Origin: Nocardioides sp. TF02-7
Lineage (GTDB): Bacteria; Actinomycetota; Actinomycetes; Propionibacteriales; Nocardioidaceae
Reading direction: 5' to 3'
DNA length: 64,000 nt
Assembly: GCF_022437945.1 (NCBI RefSeq)
Contig: NZ_CP092535.1
Location: 2,666,001 to 2,730,000, forward strand
How positions within the stretch are numbered: the first letter of the stretch is position 1; each line of letters opens with the position of its first letter. The translations under genes were made by a program, and so were the position numbers. This document shows, piece after piece, positions 26,948 through 37,417 of this stretch. The notes beneath the pieces were generated by a model that saw nothing but the letters and a program-made list of their open reading frames with translations, was not told the DNA's origin and searched no databases.

Positions 26948-28667
26948 CCTCGAGCGCGCGGCACCGGCAGCACCGCCGGCCCCACCGCGCCGGGAGAGCA
27001 GGATCTGGCTGGTCGCCACCGCGGTCACCGCGGTCACCGTCCTCCTCATCGTGTACCCGCTCGGACGGACCGTGCTGGGCGTCTTCGGCATCGGCGCCGA
27101 CAGCACCGTCGGGCGGATCGGCGAGGTGCTGACCTCGGGAGAGACCTGGCGGCTCGCCCTCAACACCGTCATCGCGGTGTCCGTCGGCAGCGTCGTCGCG
27201 CTGATGATCGGCGCGGTGTTCGCGTGGATCAACGAGCGGACGGACGCGCGCATGGGTTTCGCGGCGCGGATGCTCCCGCTGATGCCCATGTTCGTCCCGT
27301 CGATCGCCAGCGCGATCGGGTGGGTCTTCCTCGCCTCACCGAAGGCCGGCGTCCTCAACGGCTGGCTGCGCGACGTCGGCGGGTGGTTCGGCCTGGAGAT
27401 GGTCGAGGGGCCGTTGAACATCTACTCGTGGCCCGGGCTCATCTTCGCCTACGTCCTCTTCCTGACCCCCTACGCCTACCTGACGATCTCCAGCGGTCTG
27501 CAGTCGCTCGACCCCGCGCTCGAGGAGGCCTCCCGGGACGCAGGCGCGGGGGCACTCGCGACGTTCAGGCGGATCACACTGCCCTCGCTCCGCCCGGCCC
27601 TCGGTGCCAGTGTGCTGGTCACGGTGACGATGGGCGTGGCGATCTTCTCGATCCCGCTGGTGATCGGCACGCCGGCGGACATCGACGTCCTTCCGGTGCG
27701 GATCGTCCACATGATGACCCACAGCTATCCCGGCGACATCGGGGGCGCTCTGGGCCTGTCGCTGCTGGTCGTGGCTGCGGTGGGCGGCTGCTGGCTGGTG
27801 CAGCGGCGGATGCTCGCCGCCAACGCCCACGCCACGATCACCGGCAGGTCGAGCGCCGAGGCGGCTGTGACGCTCGGGCGGTGGAAGTGGGTCGCCAGGT
27901 CCGCGATGCTGCTGTTCCTCCTGCTGACGTCGGTGCTCCCGCTGGCCGGCCTCGTCCTCGTCTCGCTCCAAGGGTTCTGGTCCGCCGAGGTGCGGTGGGG
28001 GCACCTGACGTTCGACAACTACCGTTATCTCGTCGACAACGAGCTGGTGTGGGCGGGGCTGCGGAACAGCCTCGTGCTGGCGGTCGTGTGCGCCAGCGTG
28101 GCGATGGCCGTGGGCGTCCTCGTCACGCTCGTCCTCGCCCGGCGTCGGGGACGGGTCGCGAGCACCGTCGACGCGATCGTCAAGGTGCCGTCGACCCTGA
28201 CCCACATCGTCGTCGCGCTGTCGTTCATCGTCGCCTTCGCGGGACCGCCGTTCGACCTGGCCGGGACCTACCTCCTGCTGGCGATGGCCTACGTCGTCCT
28301 CTACGTCCCCCAGGCGACGTTCTACGCGACGGCGGCCTACCACCAGGTCGGTCCCCAGCTGTCCGAGGCATCGGCCGTCTCCGGCGCCGGCGACGGGACC
28401 ACCGTGCGACGGATCCTGCTGCCCTTGATGGCGCCCGGCCTGATCGCCGGTTGGTCGCTCGTCTTCGTGCTGATGACGGGCGACATCACTGCCTCGTCCA
28501 TGCTGGCCGGGACCCACACGCCGGTCGTCGGCTTCGTGATCCTCGACATGTGGACCGCAGCGGGCTACCCCAAGCTGGCCGCTCTCGGTGTGCTGATGAC
28601 GCTCGTCTCGAGCGCAGTCGTCCTCCTCGTGATGACGTTGCGCGACAAGCTCCTGGTGGTGAGGTGA
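26937..28667 (+). CDS. ABC transporter permease, fused two-domain (FbpB-like)
   Basis: A 576-residue inner-membrane permease with about 12 hydrophobic segments, a duplicated BPD-type transmembrane domain. Two ATPase-contact (EAA) loops are seen: EEASRDAGAGALATFRRI in the first half and SEASAVSGAGDGTTVRRI in the second. This fused form is typical of Fe3+-type importers. ATG 26937 overlaps the ATPase gene and its stop overlaps the next ATG, so the three transport genes are co-translated. Confidence 0.93.
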   Translation: MTVDLERAAPAAPPAPPRRESRIWLVATAVTAVTVLLIVYPLGRTVLGVFGIGADSTVGRIGEVLTSGETWRLALNTVIAVSVGSVVALMIGAVFAWINERTDARMGFAARMLPLMPMFVPSIASAIGWVFLASPKAGVLNGWLRDVGGWFGLEMVEGPLNIYSWPGLIFAYVLFLTPYAYLTISSGLQSLDPALEEASRDAGAGALATFRRITLPSLRPALGASVLVTVTMGVAIFSIPLVIGTPADIDVLPVRIVHMMTHSYPGDIGGALGLSLLVVAAVGGCWLVQRRMLAANAHATITGRSSAEAAVTLGRWKWVARSAMLLFLLLTSVLPLAGLVLVSLQGFWSAEVRWGHLTFDNYRYLVDNELVWAGLRNSLVLAVVCASVAMAVGVLVTLVLARRRGRVASTVDAIVKVPSTLTHIVVALSFIVAFAGPPFDLAGTYLLLAMAYVVLYVPQATFYATAAYHQVGPQLSEASAVSGAGDGTTVRRILLPLMAPGLIAGWSLVFVLMTGDITASSMLAGTHTPVVGFVILDMWTAAGYPKLAALGVLMTLVSSAVVLLVMTLRDKLLVVR

Positions 28668-29215
28668 TGACCGGGTCGACACGCCCGCTCACGGTCGAGG
28701 ACCGGCTGCTCCTGCAGGAGCTGATCGCCCGCTACTCGCTGGCGCGGGACGACCGTGACATCGACTCGCTCCTGGACCTGTTCGCTCCGGACGCCGAGTT
28801 CGAGCGGGCCGGACGAGTCGTCCGCGGTCGCGAGGAGATCCGTGAGTTCTTCCTCGCCTCGATGCGTCGCTACGACCTGACGAACCACGTCACCCACACC
28901 CAGGTGCTGGACCCGCTCCCGCTCGCGCCCGGGGAGCCGGTCACGGTGGCGGGCACCGTCACGGGGCACGCCGAGCTGGTGCTCGACGGGTCCCTTCACG
29001 TCGCCGCCTACCGCTACTACGACGTCTACACGCCGTCCGACAGGAGGTGGCTGCTGCGCCGTCGGTCGCTCAACTTCATGTACGCGATGCCGGTGGGGGA
29101 GCTGTCCTCCGGCTTCGCCACCACCGAGCGAGTGCGGTGGGCCGGGCAGGAGCCGCAGACCGCGGACATCCCCGAGACCCTGCCCACGTGGCGCGTCCCC
29201 GCCGCCACGTCCTGA
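28667..29215 (+). CDS. SnoaL/NTF2-like protein
   Basis: A 182-residue protein of the SnoaL-like NTF2 fold: LLLQELIARYSLARDDRDIDSLLDLFAPDAEF is the canonical first helices, followed by RGREEIREFF and a strand-rich end. Such proteins serve as small hydrolases, isomerases or dehydratases on ring substrates, or as non-enzymatic binders. ATG overlaps the permease stop. Its co-translation with an importer suggests that it acts on the imported compound. Confidence 0.8.
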   Translation: MTGSTRPLTVEDRLLLQELIARYSLARDDRDIDSLLDLFAPDAEFERAGRVVRGREEIREFFLASMRRYDLTNHVTHTQVLDPLPLAPGEPVTVAGTVTGHAELVLDGSLHVAAYRYYDVYTPSDRRWLLRRRSLNFMYAMPVGELSSGFATTERVRWAGQEPQTADIPETLPTWRVPAATS

Positions 29216-29234
29216 GAGAGAAGGAGACAACGAC

Positions 29235-29609
29235 GTGCCTGCGCACGTGATGATCGTGCTGAGCAACACCCGCCCGGAGTCCGAGGACGAGTTCAACGAC
29301 TGGTACACCAACGTCCACGTGCTCGACGTCGTCAACAAGCTCGACGGCTTCCGGACGGCGCAGCGGTTTCGGCTGGCCGACGGACAGGTGGAGGACGGCG
29401 CCGACTACAAGTACCTCGCCATCTACACCATCGCGGAGGGCAAGCTGGCCGAGGCCCAGGCGGCGATCAAGTTCCAGCGCAAGGAGCGCGCCGAGGCGCT
29501 CGAGGCCGGCCGCGAGCCCTGGATCGAGGCCAGGACCGACCTCTTCGACGGGAAGCACCGCAGCTGGTTCTTCACCGCCATCACCGACGAGGTCAGTGGG
29601 CAGCAGTGA
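29235..29609 (+). CDS. Small dimeric alpha/beta-barrel-like protein, unknown function
   Basis: A 124-residue protein with the pattern of a ferredoxin-like dimeric alpha/beta barrel: HVMIVLSNTRP as strand one, EDEFNDWYTNVHVLDVVNKLDGFRTAQRF as a helix-strand unit resembling EthD/antibiotic-monooxygenase-like proteins, and a central YLAIYTI strand. GTG 29235 after GAGAGAAGGAG. It overlaps the flavoprotein start by four bases. I do not assign a reaction. Confidence 0.65.
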   Translation: MPAHVMIVLSNTRPESEDEFNDWYTNVHVLDVVNKLDGFRTAQRFRLADGQVEDGADYKYLAIYTIAEGKLAEAQAAIKFQRKERAEALEAGREPWIEARTDLFDGKHRSWFFTAITDEVSGQQ

Positions 29610-30961
29610 CGTCCAACGTGCCGTTCGTCGTGGTCGGCGCCGGTGCGGCCGGCATGATGGCAGCAGTCACGGCCGCTGAGTGCGGCGTCGACGTGCTGCT
29701 CCTGGAGAAGGACGTCCGCCGCGGCTGCAACGCCGAATTCTCCGGGGGTCTGGTCCAGGGCGCGGGCACCCGCTTCCAGGAGGAGCAGGGCGTGGAGGAC
29801 TCACCGGAGCGGCTGGCGGCGGACGTCGTCGCGCAGAACCGCGGCCAGTGCGACGAGGCGATCGTGCGCCTGGTAGCGGACCGGTCCGCCGACGTGGTCC
29901 ACGCGCTGGCCGACGTGGTCGGGCTCGAGCTGCACCTCGACACCCGGGTCCGGTACTCCGGCCACTCCCGGTTCCGGATGCACGCGACGCCATCCGAGAC
30001 CGGCCGCGAGCTCACCTCCGGTCTCCGCTCCTTCGTCCGCTCGAACCCGCGGATCGAGCTGGTCGACAAGGCGGAGGTGGTCGACGTGCAGGAGGCGGCA
30101 GGCGGACTCGACGTCGTCGTCCGCCGCGGGGGCGATGAGGTGGACCGGATCCTGGCGGCGAACGTGCTGCTCGCGGCGGACGGGTTCGGGGCCAACCGCG
30201 ACCTGCTCCGTCGGTACATCGGCGAGGACGTGGCTGCCCAGCCCTACGTCGGCTCCGAGAACTGCGGGGGAGCGGGCCTGGAGATCGGTCTGCGTCTCGG
30301 TGCCGACACGGCCTGCATGACGGCGTACGAGGGGCACAGCCACCTCAACCCGAAGCACGGGACCCGGCTCGGTGGTGCCCTGCCTGCCCTCGGGAGCATC
30401 GTCGTCGGTCGTGACGGGCGGCGGTTTGCCCGCGAGGACGTCACCAACTCCGGTTTCTCGGTGGCCCTCCTGCGGCAACCCGAGGGGCAGGCCGTCGAGG
30501 TCTTCGACGGGCGGATCCACGAGCTGGCCCTGGCCAACGGTGCCTACGCGGAGGCGGTCGACGCCGGCGCGGTCAGCCGGCACGACGACCTGGAGGGACT
30601 GGCGCTCGCGTTCGGGTTGCCGGTCGCGGGCCTGGTCGAGGAGGTCCGGCGCTACAACGAGGAGAGCCGCGGCGTCGACTGGCTCGGTCGCTCGGACGAG
30701 CGGTCGCCCCTGGCGCCGCCGTACTACGCCTCGAACGTCTCCAGCGGCCTGGTGCACACCCAGGGTGGGCTGGTCATCGACACCGAGTGCCGCGTGCTGA
30801 CCCCAGCCGGGGACGTCGTACCGCGGCTGTTCGCCGCGGGCGGCACGGCAGCGGGCATCTCCGGCCGCGGCCCGGACACGTACCTCCCGGGCAACGGCCT
30901 GGCGCACGCCTTCGCCACCGGGCTCGTGGCCGGTGAGGTCGTGGCCGCGCACGTGGCCTGA
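29606..30961 (+). CDS. FAD-binding dehydrogenase, fumarate reductase/KSTD-like family
   Basis: A 451-residue flavoprotein of the succinate dehydrogenase/fumarate reductase flavoprotein family, which also includes tricarballylate dehydrogenase and 3-ketosteroid dehydrogenase. The FAD dinucleotide motif VVVGAGAAGMMAA is at the N-terminus, with LLEKDVRRGCNAEFSGG, AADGFGANRDLL, HTQGGLVIDTECRV and the C-terminal GRGPDTYLPGNGLAHAF. GTG 29606 overlaps the previous stop. It probably carries out the first oxidation of the compound brought in by the ABC importer. Confidence 0.85.
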   Translation: MTSNVPFVVVGAGAAGMMAAVTAAECGVDVLLLEKDVRRGCNAEFSGGLVQGAGTRFQEEQGVEDSPERLAADVVAQNRGQCDEAIVRLVADRSADVVHALADVVGLELHLDTRVRYSGHSRFRMHATPSETGRELTSGLRSFVRSNPRIELVDKAEVVDVQEAAGGLDVVVRRGGDEVDRILAANVLLAADGFGANRDLLRRYIGEDVAAQPYVGSENCGGAGLEIGLRLGADTACMTAYEGHSHLNPKHGTRLGGALPALGSIVVGRDGRRFAREDVTNSGFSVALLRQPEGQAVEVFDGRIHELALANGAYAEAVDAGAVSRHDDLEGLALAFGLPVAGLVEEVRRYNEESRGVDWLGRSDERSPLAPPYYASNVSSGLVHTQGGLVIDTECRVLTPAGDVVPRLFAAGGTAAGISGRGPDTYLPGNGLAHAFATGLVAGEVVAAHVA

Positions 30962-30973
30962 CCTCCCGGTCAG
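30958..30973. terminator. Small hairpin between convergent genes
   Basis: CTGACC-TCCC-GGTCAG forms a perfect 6-bp stem with a 4-base loop that spans the stop codons of the flavoprotein and the convergent GntR gene. It is short, so its use as a terminator is only plausible. Confidence 0.4.
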
Positions 30974-31725
30974 TACCGGTTCTGCCAGATGACGATCTCG
31001 TCGAGCAGGGCCGGGTGCTTCTTCACGACGTACCGCCGGTACTGCTCCATGTGCTGAGCCATGAGTGACTCCGCCTCCGCGGCGTCACCGTCGAGGACGG
31101 CGCGGGCGATGGCGGCGTGCACCTCGTGGACCTCGCCCTGGCGGCTCTTCGGGAACAGGACGCCCCGGACACGGTCGTGGTAGATCTCCGCGAGCGAGTG
31201 GCACATCAAGGTGACCAGGCTGTTGCCGCCCAGGGCGGTGAGCGAGGCGTGGAAGTCGGCGGTGACGTGGAGGTACTCCTCGTCGTCCCCGGTCGCCGGG
31301 CCGTGCTCGGCGAGCCGCACCAGCTCCCGGGCGGCGTCCGATCCCTTCTGCTGCTGCGCCGCCTGCCGGGCGGCGGTCGGCTCGAGGATCAGGCGGGCGC
31401 CGATCAGCTCGCGGTAGGTGACGCCGGCGAACTGGAAGAACAGCGACGCCACCCGGCCGAAGTCGTCGGGGTGCACGTCCTGCACCACCGGTCCGCCGCG
31501 GGGACCGGGCTTCACGACGATGAGCCCGCACGTCTCCAGGACGCGAAGCGCCTCACGCAGGGTGCCCCGGCCCACGCCGTACTCCGTCAGCATCTCGGCT
31601 TCCTTGGGCAGCTGGTCGCCGGTGGAGAGCCCCCTGCGCCGGATGTCGCGAAGCATCGACTGGGCGATCGTGTTGGCGAGCTTGTCCCTGCGGGCTGTGC
31701 GGACAGGGCCGTCCGCGCTGCTCAT
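30970..31725 (-). CDS. GntR-family regulator, FCD (FadR) subfamily
   Basis: A 251-residue transcription factor with an N-terminal winged helix-turn-helix ([34 protein letters not shown]) and an all-helical FCD ligand domain from about residue 95. FCD regulators usually repress catabolic operons and respond to carboxylated substrates. It faces the transporter/dehydrogenase operon tail to tail, so it is the likely local regulator, with the inverted repeat at 24553-24569 as a candidate site. Confidence 0.9.
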   Translation of the reverse strand: MSSADGPVRTARRDKLANTIAQSMLRDIRRRGLSTGDQLPKEAEMLTEYGVGRGTLREALRVLETCGLIVVKPGPRGGPVVQDVHPDDFGRVASLFFQFAGVTYRELIGARLILEPTAARQAAQQQKGSDAARELVRLAEHGPATGDDEEYLHVTADFHASLTALGGNSLVTLMCHSLAEIYHDRVRGVLFPKSRQGEVHEVHAAIARAVLDGDAAEAESLMAQHMEQYRRYVVKKHPALLDEIVIWQNRY

Positions 31726-31815
31726 CGCGCTTCCAGGCTGGTCATGGAGCCATGATCGCGGCTGGAGACGCGGATCGGGCGCAGGCGGGACGGCGCGTTC
31801 TCGTCAGAAGCCGCC

Positions 31816-33722
<1,907 letters not shown>

Positions 33723-33779
33723 GAACGACCAGCCTATCCGCGGGAGGGCCGGTCCCTCGCATCGGCGCGAGCACAATTT

Positions 33780-33797
33780 TTCGACATCGACGTCGGA
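33780..33797. promoter_or_regulatory. Palindromic operator, site A
   Basis: TTCGACATCGACGTCGGA: a TCGA-centred palindrome with mismatches, 13 of 16 to the shared TTGACRTCGAYGTCAA. It lies in the typA/gamma-carbonic anhydrase divergent gap, 59 bases before the latter's GTG. The flanks are T-rich and A-rich. Confidence 0.6.
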
Positions 33798-33855
33798 AAC
33801 CCAGTAGGTTCGGGGACCACCGCCCCGGATCCCCCGACGAGAACGAGGTCCTCAC

Positions 33856-34382
33856 GTGCCGGTCTACCGCCTCGGCGACCAGGTCCCCTCCATCCATCCC
33901 GAGGCATGGATCGCCCCGACGGCGGCCGTCGTCGGCGACGTGACGATCGAGCGCGGCGCCTCCGTGTGGTTCAACGCGGTGCTGCGCGCCGACGCCGGCC
34001 CGATCGTGGTCCGTGCCGGTGCCAACGTCCAGGACGGCTCGGTGCTCCACGGGGGCCGGAGCCGACCGAGATCGGGGCCGGCGCGACCATCGGCCACGCC
34101 TGCGTGGTCCACAGCGCGTCGATCGGGGCGGAGGCGCTGATCGGCAACCACGCGACGGTGCTCGACGGGGCGGTCGTCGGGTCGCGCGCCATGGTCGCGG
34201 CCGGCGCCGTCGTGACGCCGGGCACCGTCGTGCCGGAGGAGACGCTGGCGGTCGGTGCACCGGCGCGGGTCCGCGGGCCGCTCTCCGAGAACCACTGGGT
34301 CTGGGTCCGCCGCAACCCGGGGGAGTACCAGAAGCTCGCGCAGTGGTACGCCGCCGACCTCGCAGAGGTCGACGACGCCTGA
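33856..34382 (+). CDS. Gamma-carbonic anhydrase family protein (frameshift near 34055)
   Basis: A left-handed beta-helix hexapeptide-repeat protein of about 175 residues. It has PEAWIAPTAAVVGDV, SVWFNAVLRAD, ANVQDGSVLH, GATIGHACVVH and LIGNHATVLDGA; the three His residues match metal ligands of gamma-CA-like trimers. The frame breaks in a G run at 34050-34054; here a missing G (or two extra) restores PEPTEIGAG, so this is the one break of opposite sign. Related genes occur in mycobacterial sterol clusters. With site A upstream it may be co-regulated with the catabolic genes. Confidence 0.85.
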
Positions 34383-34388
34383 GGCGGC

Positions 34389-34829
34389 TCAGGGCAGGGT
34401 GACCACCGCGGTGCCCGGCCCGACGGTCACCTGGCCGTCGACGAGCGTGCGCAGCTCGACCGTCACCAGGTTGGCCCCGTCGCGCTGCTCCTTGGCGACC
34501 ACCCGGCCCTCGACCCGTGCGACGCTGCCGACGAGGGTGAACCGCACCATCCGGAAGCTGCGGATGGACCGGATCGTCCCGGCGGGTCCGATGAAGTCGC
34601 GCAGCACCCGCTCCCACATGCCTTGCAGGAAGATCGCGCTCGCGTAGGCCGCCGGCGCACCCGTGGCGCGGGCGTGCTCGTCGTTGTGGTGGATGGCGGT
34701 GAGGTCGCGGGTGGCGCCCGCCGCCATCACCAGCCGGTAGAGGGGGAGGGGGTACGTCGCCGGGGTCAGCTCCTGGCCGACCTCGACCTCCGCGTAGGTC
34801 GCGCCCTGCGCCGGGTCGTGCGCGCTCAT
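34389..34829 (-). CDS. MaoC-like hydratase subunit
   Basis: A 146-residue hot-dog protein of the MaoC/R-hydratase type: YPLPLYRLVMAAGATRDLTAIHHNDEHA carries the Asp/His catalytic pair and GSVARVEGRVVAKEQRDG the last strands. ATG at 34829 overlaps the stop of the upstream FAS1-like gene by four bases. Together they look like a two-gene (heterodimeric) enoyl-CoA hydratase as used for bulky steroid-type acyl-CoAs, where one hot dog gives room and the other the catalytic residues. Confidence 0.82.
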   Translation of the reverse strand: MSAHDPAQGATYAEVEVGQELTPATYPLPLYRLVMAAGATRDLTAIHHNDEHARATGAPAAYASAIFLQGMWERVLRDFIGPAGTIRSIRSFRMVRFTLVGSVARVEGRVVAKEQRDGANLVTVELRTLVDGQVTVGPGTAVVTLP

Positions 34830-35406
34830 CCGGCTGCTCCCGGGTGCGGGTCGTAGAGGTAGACCTCGCCGAACATCCGGCACACCCGCTCGCCGCTCTC
34901 GACCACGACGTCGCGCTCGAAGCTGACGAAGGCGCCCCGGCCGACCCGCGTCTCCTTCGGCACGCAGCCGGTGAGGACGCGGGGGCCCGCGGCCACCCGC
35001 TCCCCCGACGGTCAGCGGCCGGTCGAACTCGAGCCCGGCGTCGGTCCCGAACATGTGGCTCGTCGGCGGCGCTCCGGGGACGACGTCGTCACCGATCGCG
35101 CTCCACGACGGCTGGGTGTCGCGGGTGGCGTCGTCGGCGAACAGCGGCGGCGACCCCGGGCTCCAGAGGGCGGGGGAGGAGGAACGTCCACACCGCCGTG
35201 TAGGGAGCCACGATCCCGGGCCACCCGTGCGCCCGGGCGACGTCGGGGTCGGTGTGCAGCGCGCAGTCGAGCTCGAGCGGCTCGAGGAAGCGGCGGATCG
35301 CCCCCACCTCCACCCGGTCGGGCCCGAACCGCAGTCCCTCGGGGTCGAGCGGCTGGCCGACCCGCTCGACCAGCGGCTGCCACGCCCGTGTCCAGTCCTC
35401 GCTCAT
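34826..35406 (-). CDS. MaoC N-terminal/FAS1-like dehydratase subunit (two frameshifts)
   Basis: About 192 residues corrected. The start MSEDWTRAWQPLVERVGQPL is followed by EVGAIRRFLEPLELD, GWPGIVAPYTAVWTFLLP and, after frame correction, DTQPSWSAIGDDV, MFGTDAGLEFDRPLTVGERV and RMFGEVYLYDP. This is the FAS1-like MaoC N-terminal domain family. Breaks lie near 35177 (C run) and near 34999-35004. It is translationally coupled to the MaoC partner at 34389 and follows the ACAD at 35412. Confidence 0.78.
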
Positions 35407-35411
35407 CGCGC

Positions 35412-36597
35412 TCAGTAGGACTTCGGCAGACCGAGCACGTGCTCGCTCATGTAGTTGAGGACCATCTCCTGGCTCACCGGCGCGATCCGCATCAGCCGTG
35501 CCTCGCGGAAGTAGCGCTCGACGTGGTACTCCCGGGCGTAGCCCATGCCGCCGTGGGTCTGCAGCGCGACGTCGGCGGCCTGGAAGCCCGCGTCGGCGCA
35601 GAGGAACTTGGCGGTGTTGGCCTCGCGCCCGCAGGGCTCGCCCCGGTCGTAGCGCTCGGCGGCGATCCGCGCGACGGCCTCGGCGGCGTCGAGACGCATC
35701 GTCGCCTCCGCGAGCGGGAAGGCGATGCCCTGGTTCTGGCCGATCGGGCGGCCGAAGACCACCCGCTCGTTGGCGTAGGCGACCGCGCGGCGCAGGGCCG
35801 CCCGGCCGATGCCGAGCGCCTCGTTGGCCAGCAGGATCCGCTCGGGGTTGATGCCGTCGAGCAGGTAGCGGAACCCCCCGGCCCTCCTCGCCCACGAGCG
35901 CGGAGCCCGGGACCCGGAGGTCGTCGATGAACAGCTCGTACGACGACACCGCGTTGCGGCCCATCTTGGGGATGGCGCGCATCTCGACCTGGGCCGGGTC
36001 GAGGTCGACGACGAACATCGAGAGGCCGTCGGTCGGCCGGCCGCCGTCGGCCGGCGCGCTGGTGCGGACCAGCATCACCGCCTTCTCCGACTGCGCCGCC
36101 TTGGTGATGAAGACCTTGCGGCCGTTGATGACCCAGTCGGAGCCGTCGCGGCGGGCCGTGGTGCGGATCCGGCTGGTGTCGGAGCCGGCGTCGGGCTCGG
36201 TGATCGCGAAGCACACGTGCAGGGTGCCGTCGGCGGCACGGGGCAGCAGCTCGCGGCAGAGCGCGTCGCCGCCGTGCTTCGCGACCAGGTTGAGCCCGAA
36301 GATCGTGAGGTGGAACGGGCTGCAGCCGTTCATCCCGGCGCCCGACGCGGCGATCTCGTGCAGCAGCACCGCCGCGGCGGAGATCCCCAGGCCGGCGCCG
36401 CCGTACTCCTGCGGGATCGCGATCCCGAGCCAGCCCGCGTCGGCGAAGGCCCGGTAGAAGTCCCACGGGAACTCGACGGCCTCGTCGAGGCGGGCCCAGT
36501 AGTCGTCGTCGAACCGGCCGGCGAGGTCGCGCACCGCCTGCCGGATCTCGCCCTCGGACGGGACGTCGTCGGAGGCGACCGCCGCCGCCGGGCTCAC
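35412..36597 (-). CDS. Acyl-CoA dehydrogenase (frameshift near 35880)
   Basis: About 394 residues. IPQEYGGAGLGI, ITEPDAGSDTSRI, KVFITKAAQSEKA, FIDDLRVPGSALVGEEGRG and, after an extra base in the C run at 35876-35881, FRYLLDGINPERILLANEALGIGR, then FGRPIGQNQGIAF and QEMVLNYMSEHVLGLPKSY. GTG 36597 overlaps the SDR stop; GTG 36606 is an upstream alternative. It is close to the ACAD at 20182. In the operon SDR-ACAD-hydratase it should produce the enoyl-CoA used by the two MaoC-type subunits. Confidence 0.87.
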
Positions 36598-37358
36598 ACC
36601 AGCCACCGGCCGCCGTCGACGTAGAGCACCTGGCCGGTCACGTAGCTCGAGCGCTCGTGGGCGAGGAACAGCACCGCGTTGGCGATGTCCTCGGGCCGCC
36701 CGACGCGGCGCGTGGGCAGCCGCGCGGCGTACTCCTCCATCCGCTGCTCGACCGGGACGCCCATCCGCTCGGCGACCGCGCGGGTCATCTCCGTGTCGAT
36801 GTAGCCCGGTGCGACGCAGTTGACCGTGACGCCGAACGGCCCGAGCTCGATCGCCGCGGTCTTGGTGAAGCCCTGGAGACCGGCCTTCGCCGCGGAGTAG
36901 TTGGCCTGGCCGCGGTTGCCGAGGGCCGCCGTCGAGGAGAGGTTGACGATCCGCCCGTAGCGCTGGTCGACCATCAGCCGCTGCGCGGCGCGGGTCATCG
37001 CGAACGTGCCGCGCAGGTGGACCTGCATCACCAGGTCCCAGTCCTCGTCGGTCATCTTGAACAGCAGGTTGTCGCGCGTGATCCCGGCGTTGTTGACCAG
37101 GACGTCGACCCGGCCGAACGCGTCGGCGACCGCCGCGATCGCCGCGTCCACCTGCTCGGTGACGCTCACGTCGGCGCCGAGGCCGATGGCGCGGCCGCCC
37201 GCGCTCTCGATCTCGTCCACGACCGGCTTCGTGCGCTGCTCGTCGAGGTCGAGCACCGCGACCGCGGCGCCGCCGGCCGCGAGCTCGCGGGCGACCTGCG
37301 CCCCGAGCCCCTGGGCGCCGCCCGTCACCACCGCGACCCGTCCGTCGAACCCCGTCAT
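36594..37358 (-). CDS. SDR family 3-oxoacyl reductase/3-hydroxyacyl-CoA dehydrogenase (FabG-like)
   Basis: A complete 254-residue FabG-like SDR. TGGAQGLGAQ binds NAD(P), VNNAGITRDNLLFKM is FabG-typical, and NLSSTAA with YSAAKAGLQGF gives Ser/Tyr/Lys. The end is YVTGQVLYVDGGRWLV. ATG 37358 is first in the operon with the ACAD and MaoC pair and has operator site B just upstream. In a CoA pathway it would oxidise the 3-hydroxyacyl-CoA made by the hydratase. Confidence 0.9.
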   Translation of the reverse strand: MTGFDGRVAVVTGGAQGLGAQVARELAAGGAAVAVLDLDEQRTKPVVDEIESAGGRAIGLGADVSVTEQVDAAIAAVADAFGRVDVLVNNAGITRDNLLFKMTDEDWDLVMQVHLRGTFAMTRAAQRLMVDQRYGRIVNLSSTAALGNRGQANYSAAKAGLQGFTKTAAIELGPFGVTVNCVAPGYIDTEMTRAVAERMGVPVEQRMEEYAARLPTRRVGRPEDIANAVLFLAHERSSYVTGQVLYVDGGRWLV

Positions 37359-37375
37359 CGCCACCTCACTCAATA

Positions 37376-37391
37376 TTGATATCGAAGTCGA
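37376..37391. promoter_or_regulatory. Palindromic operator, site B
   Basis: TTGATATCGAAGTCGA, 13 of 16 to the shared motif, 18 bases upstream of the SDR start and overlapping a CAATATTG palindrome at 37371-37378. A run of six A follows. It would control the SDR-ACAD-MaoC operon read leftwards. Confidence 0.55.
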
Positions 37392-37417
37392 AAAAATAGC
37401 GCGGTGGACCCTCCCGG

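Noticed and set aside
24723..28667. A straightforward ferric iron import system
   Set aside because: The architecture fits, but co-translation with catabolic genes and an FCD regulator argues for an organic substrate; I kept the neutral description.
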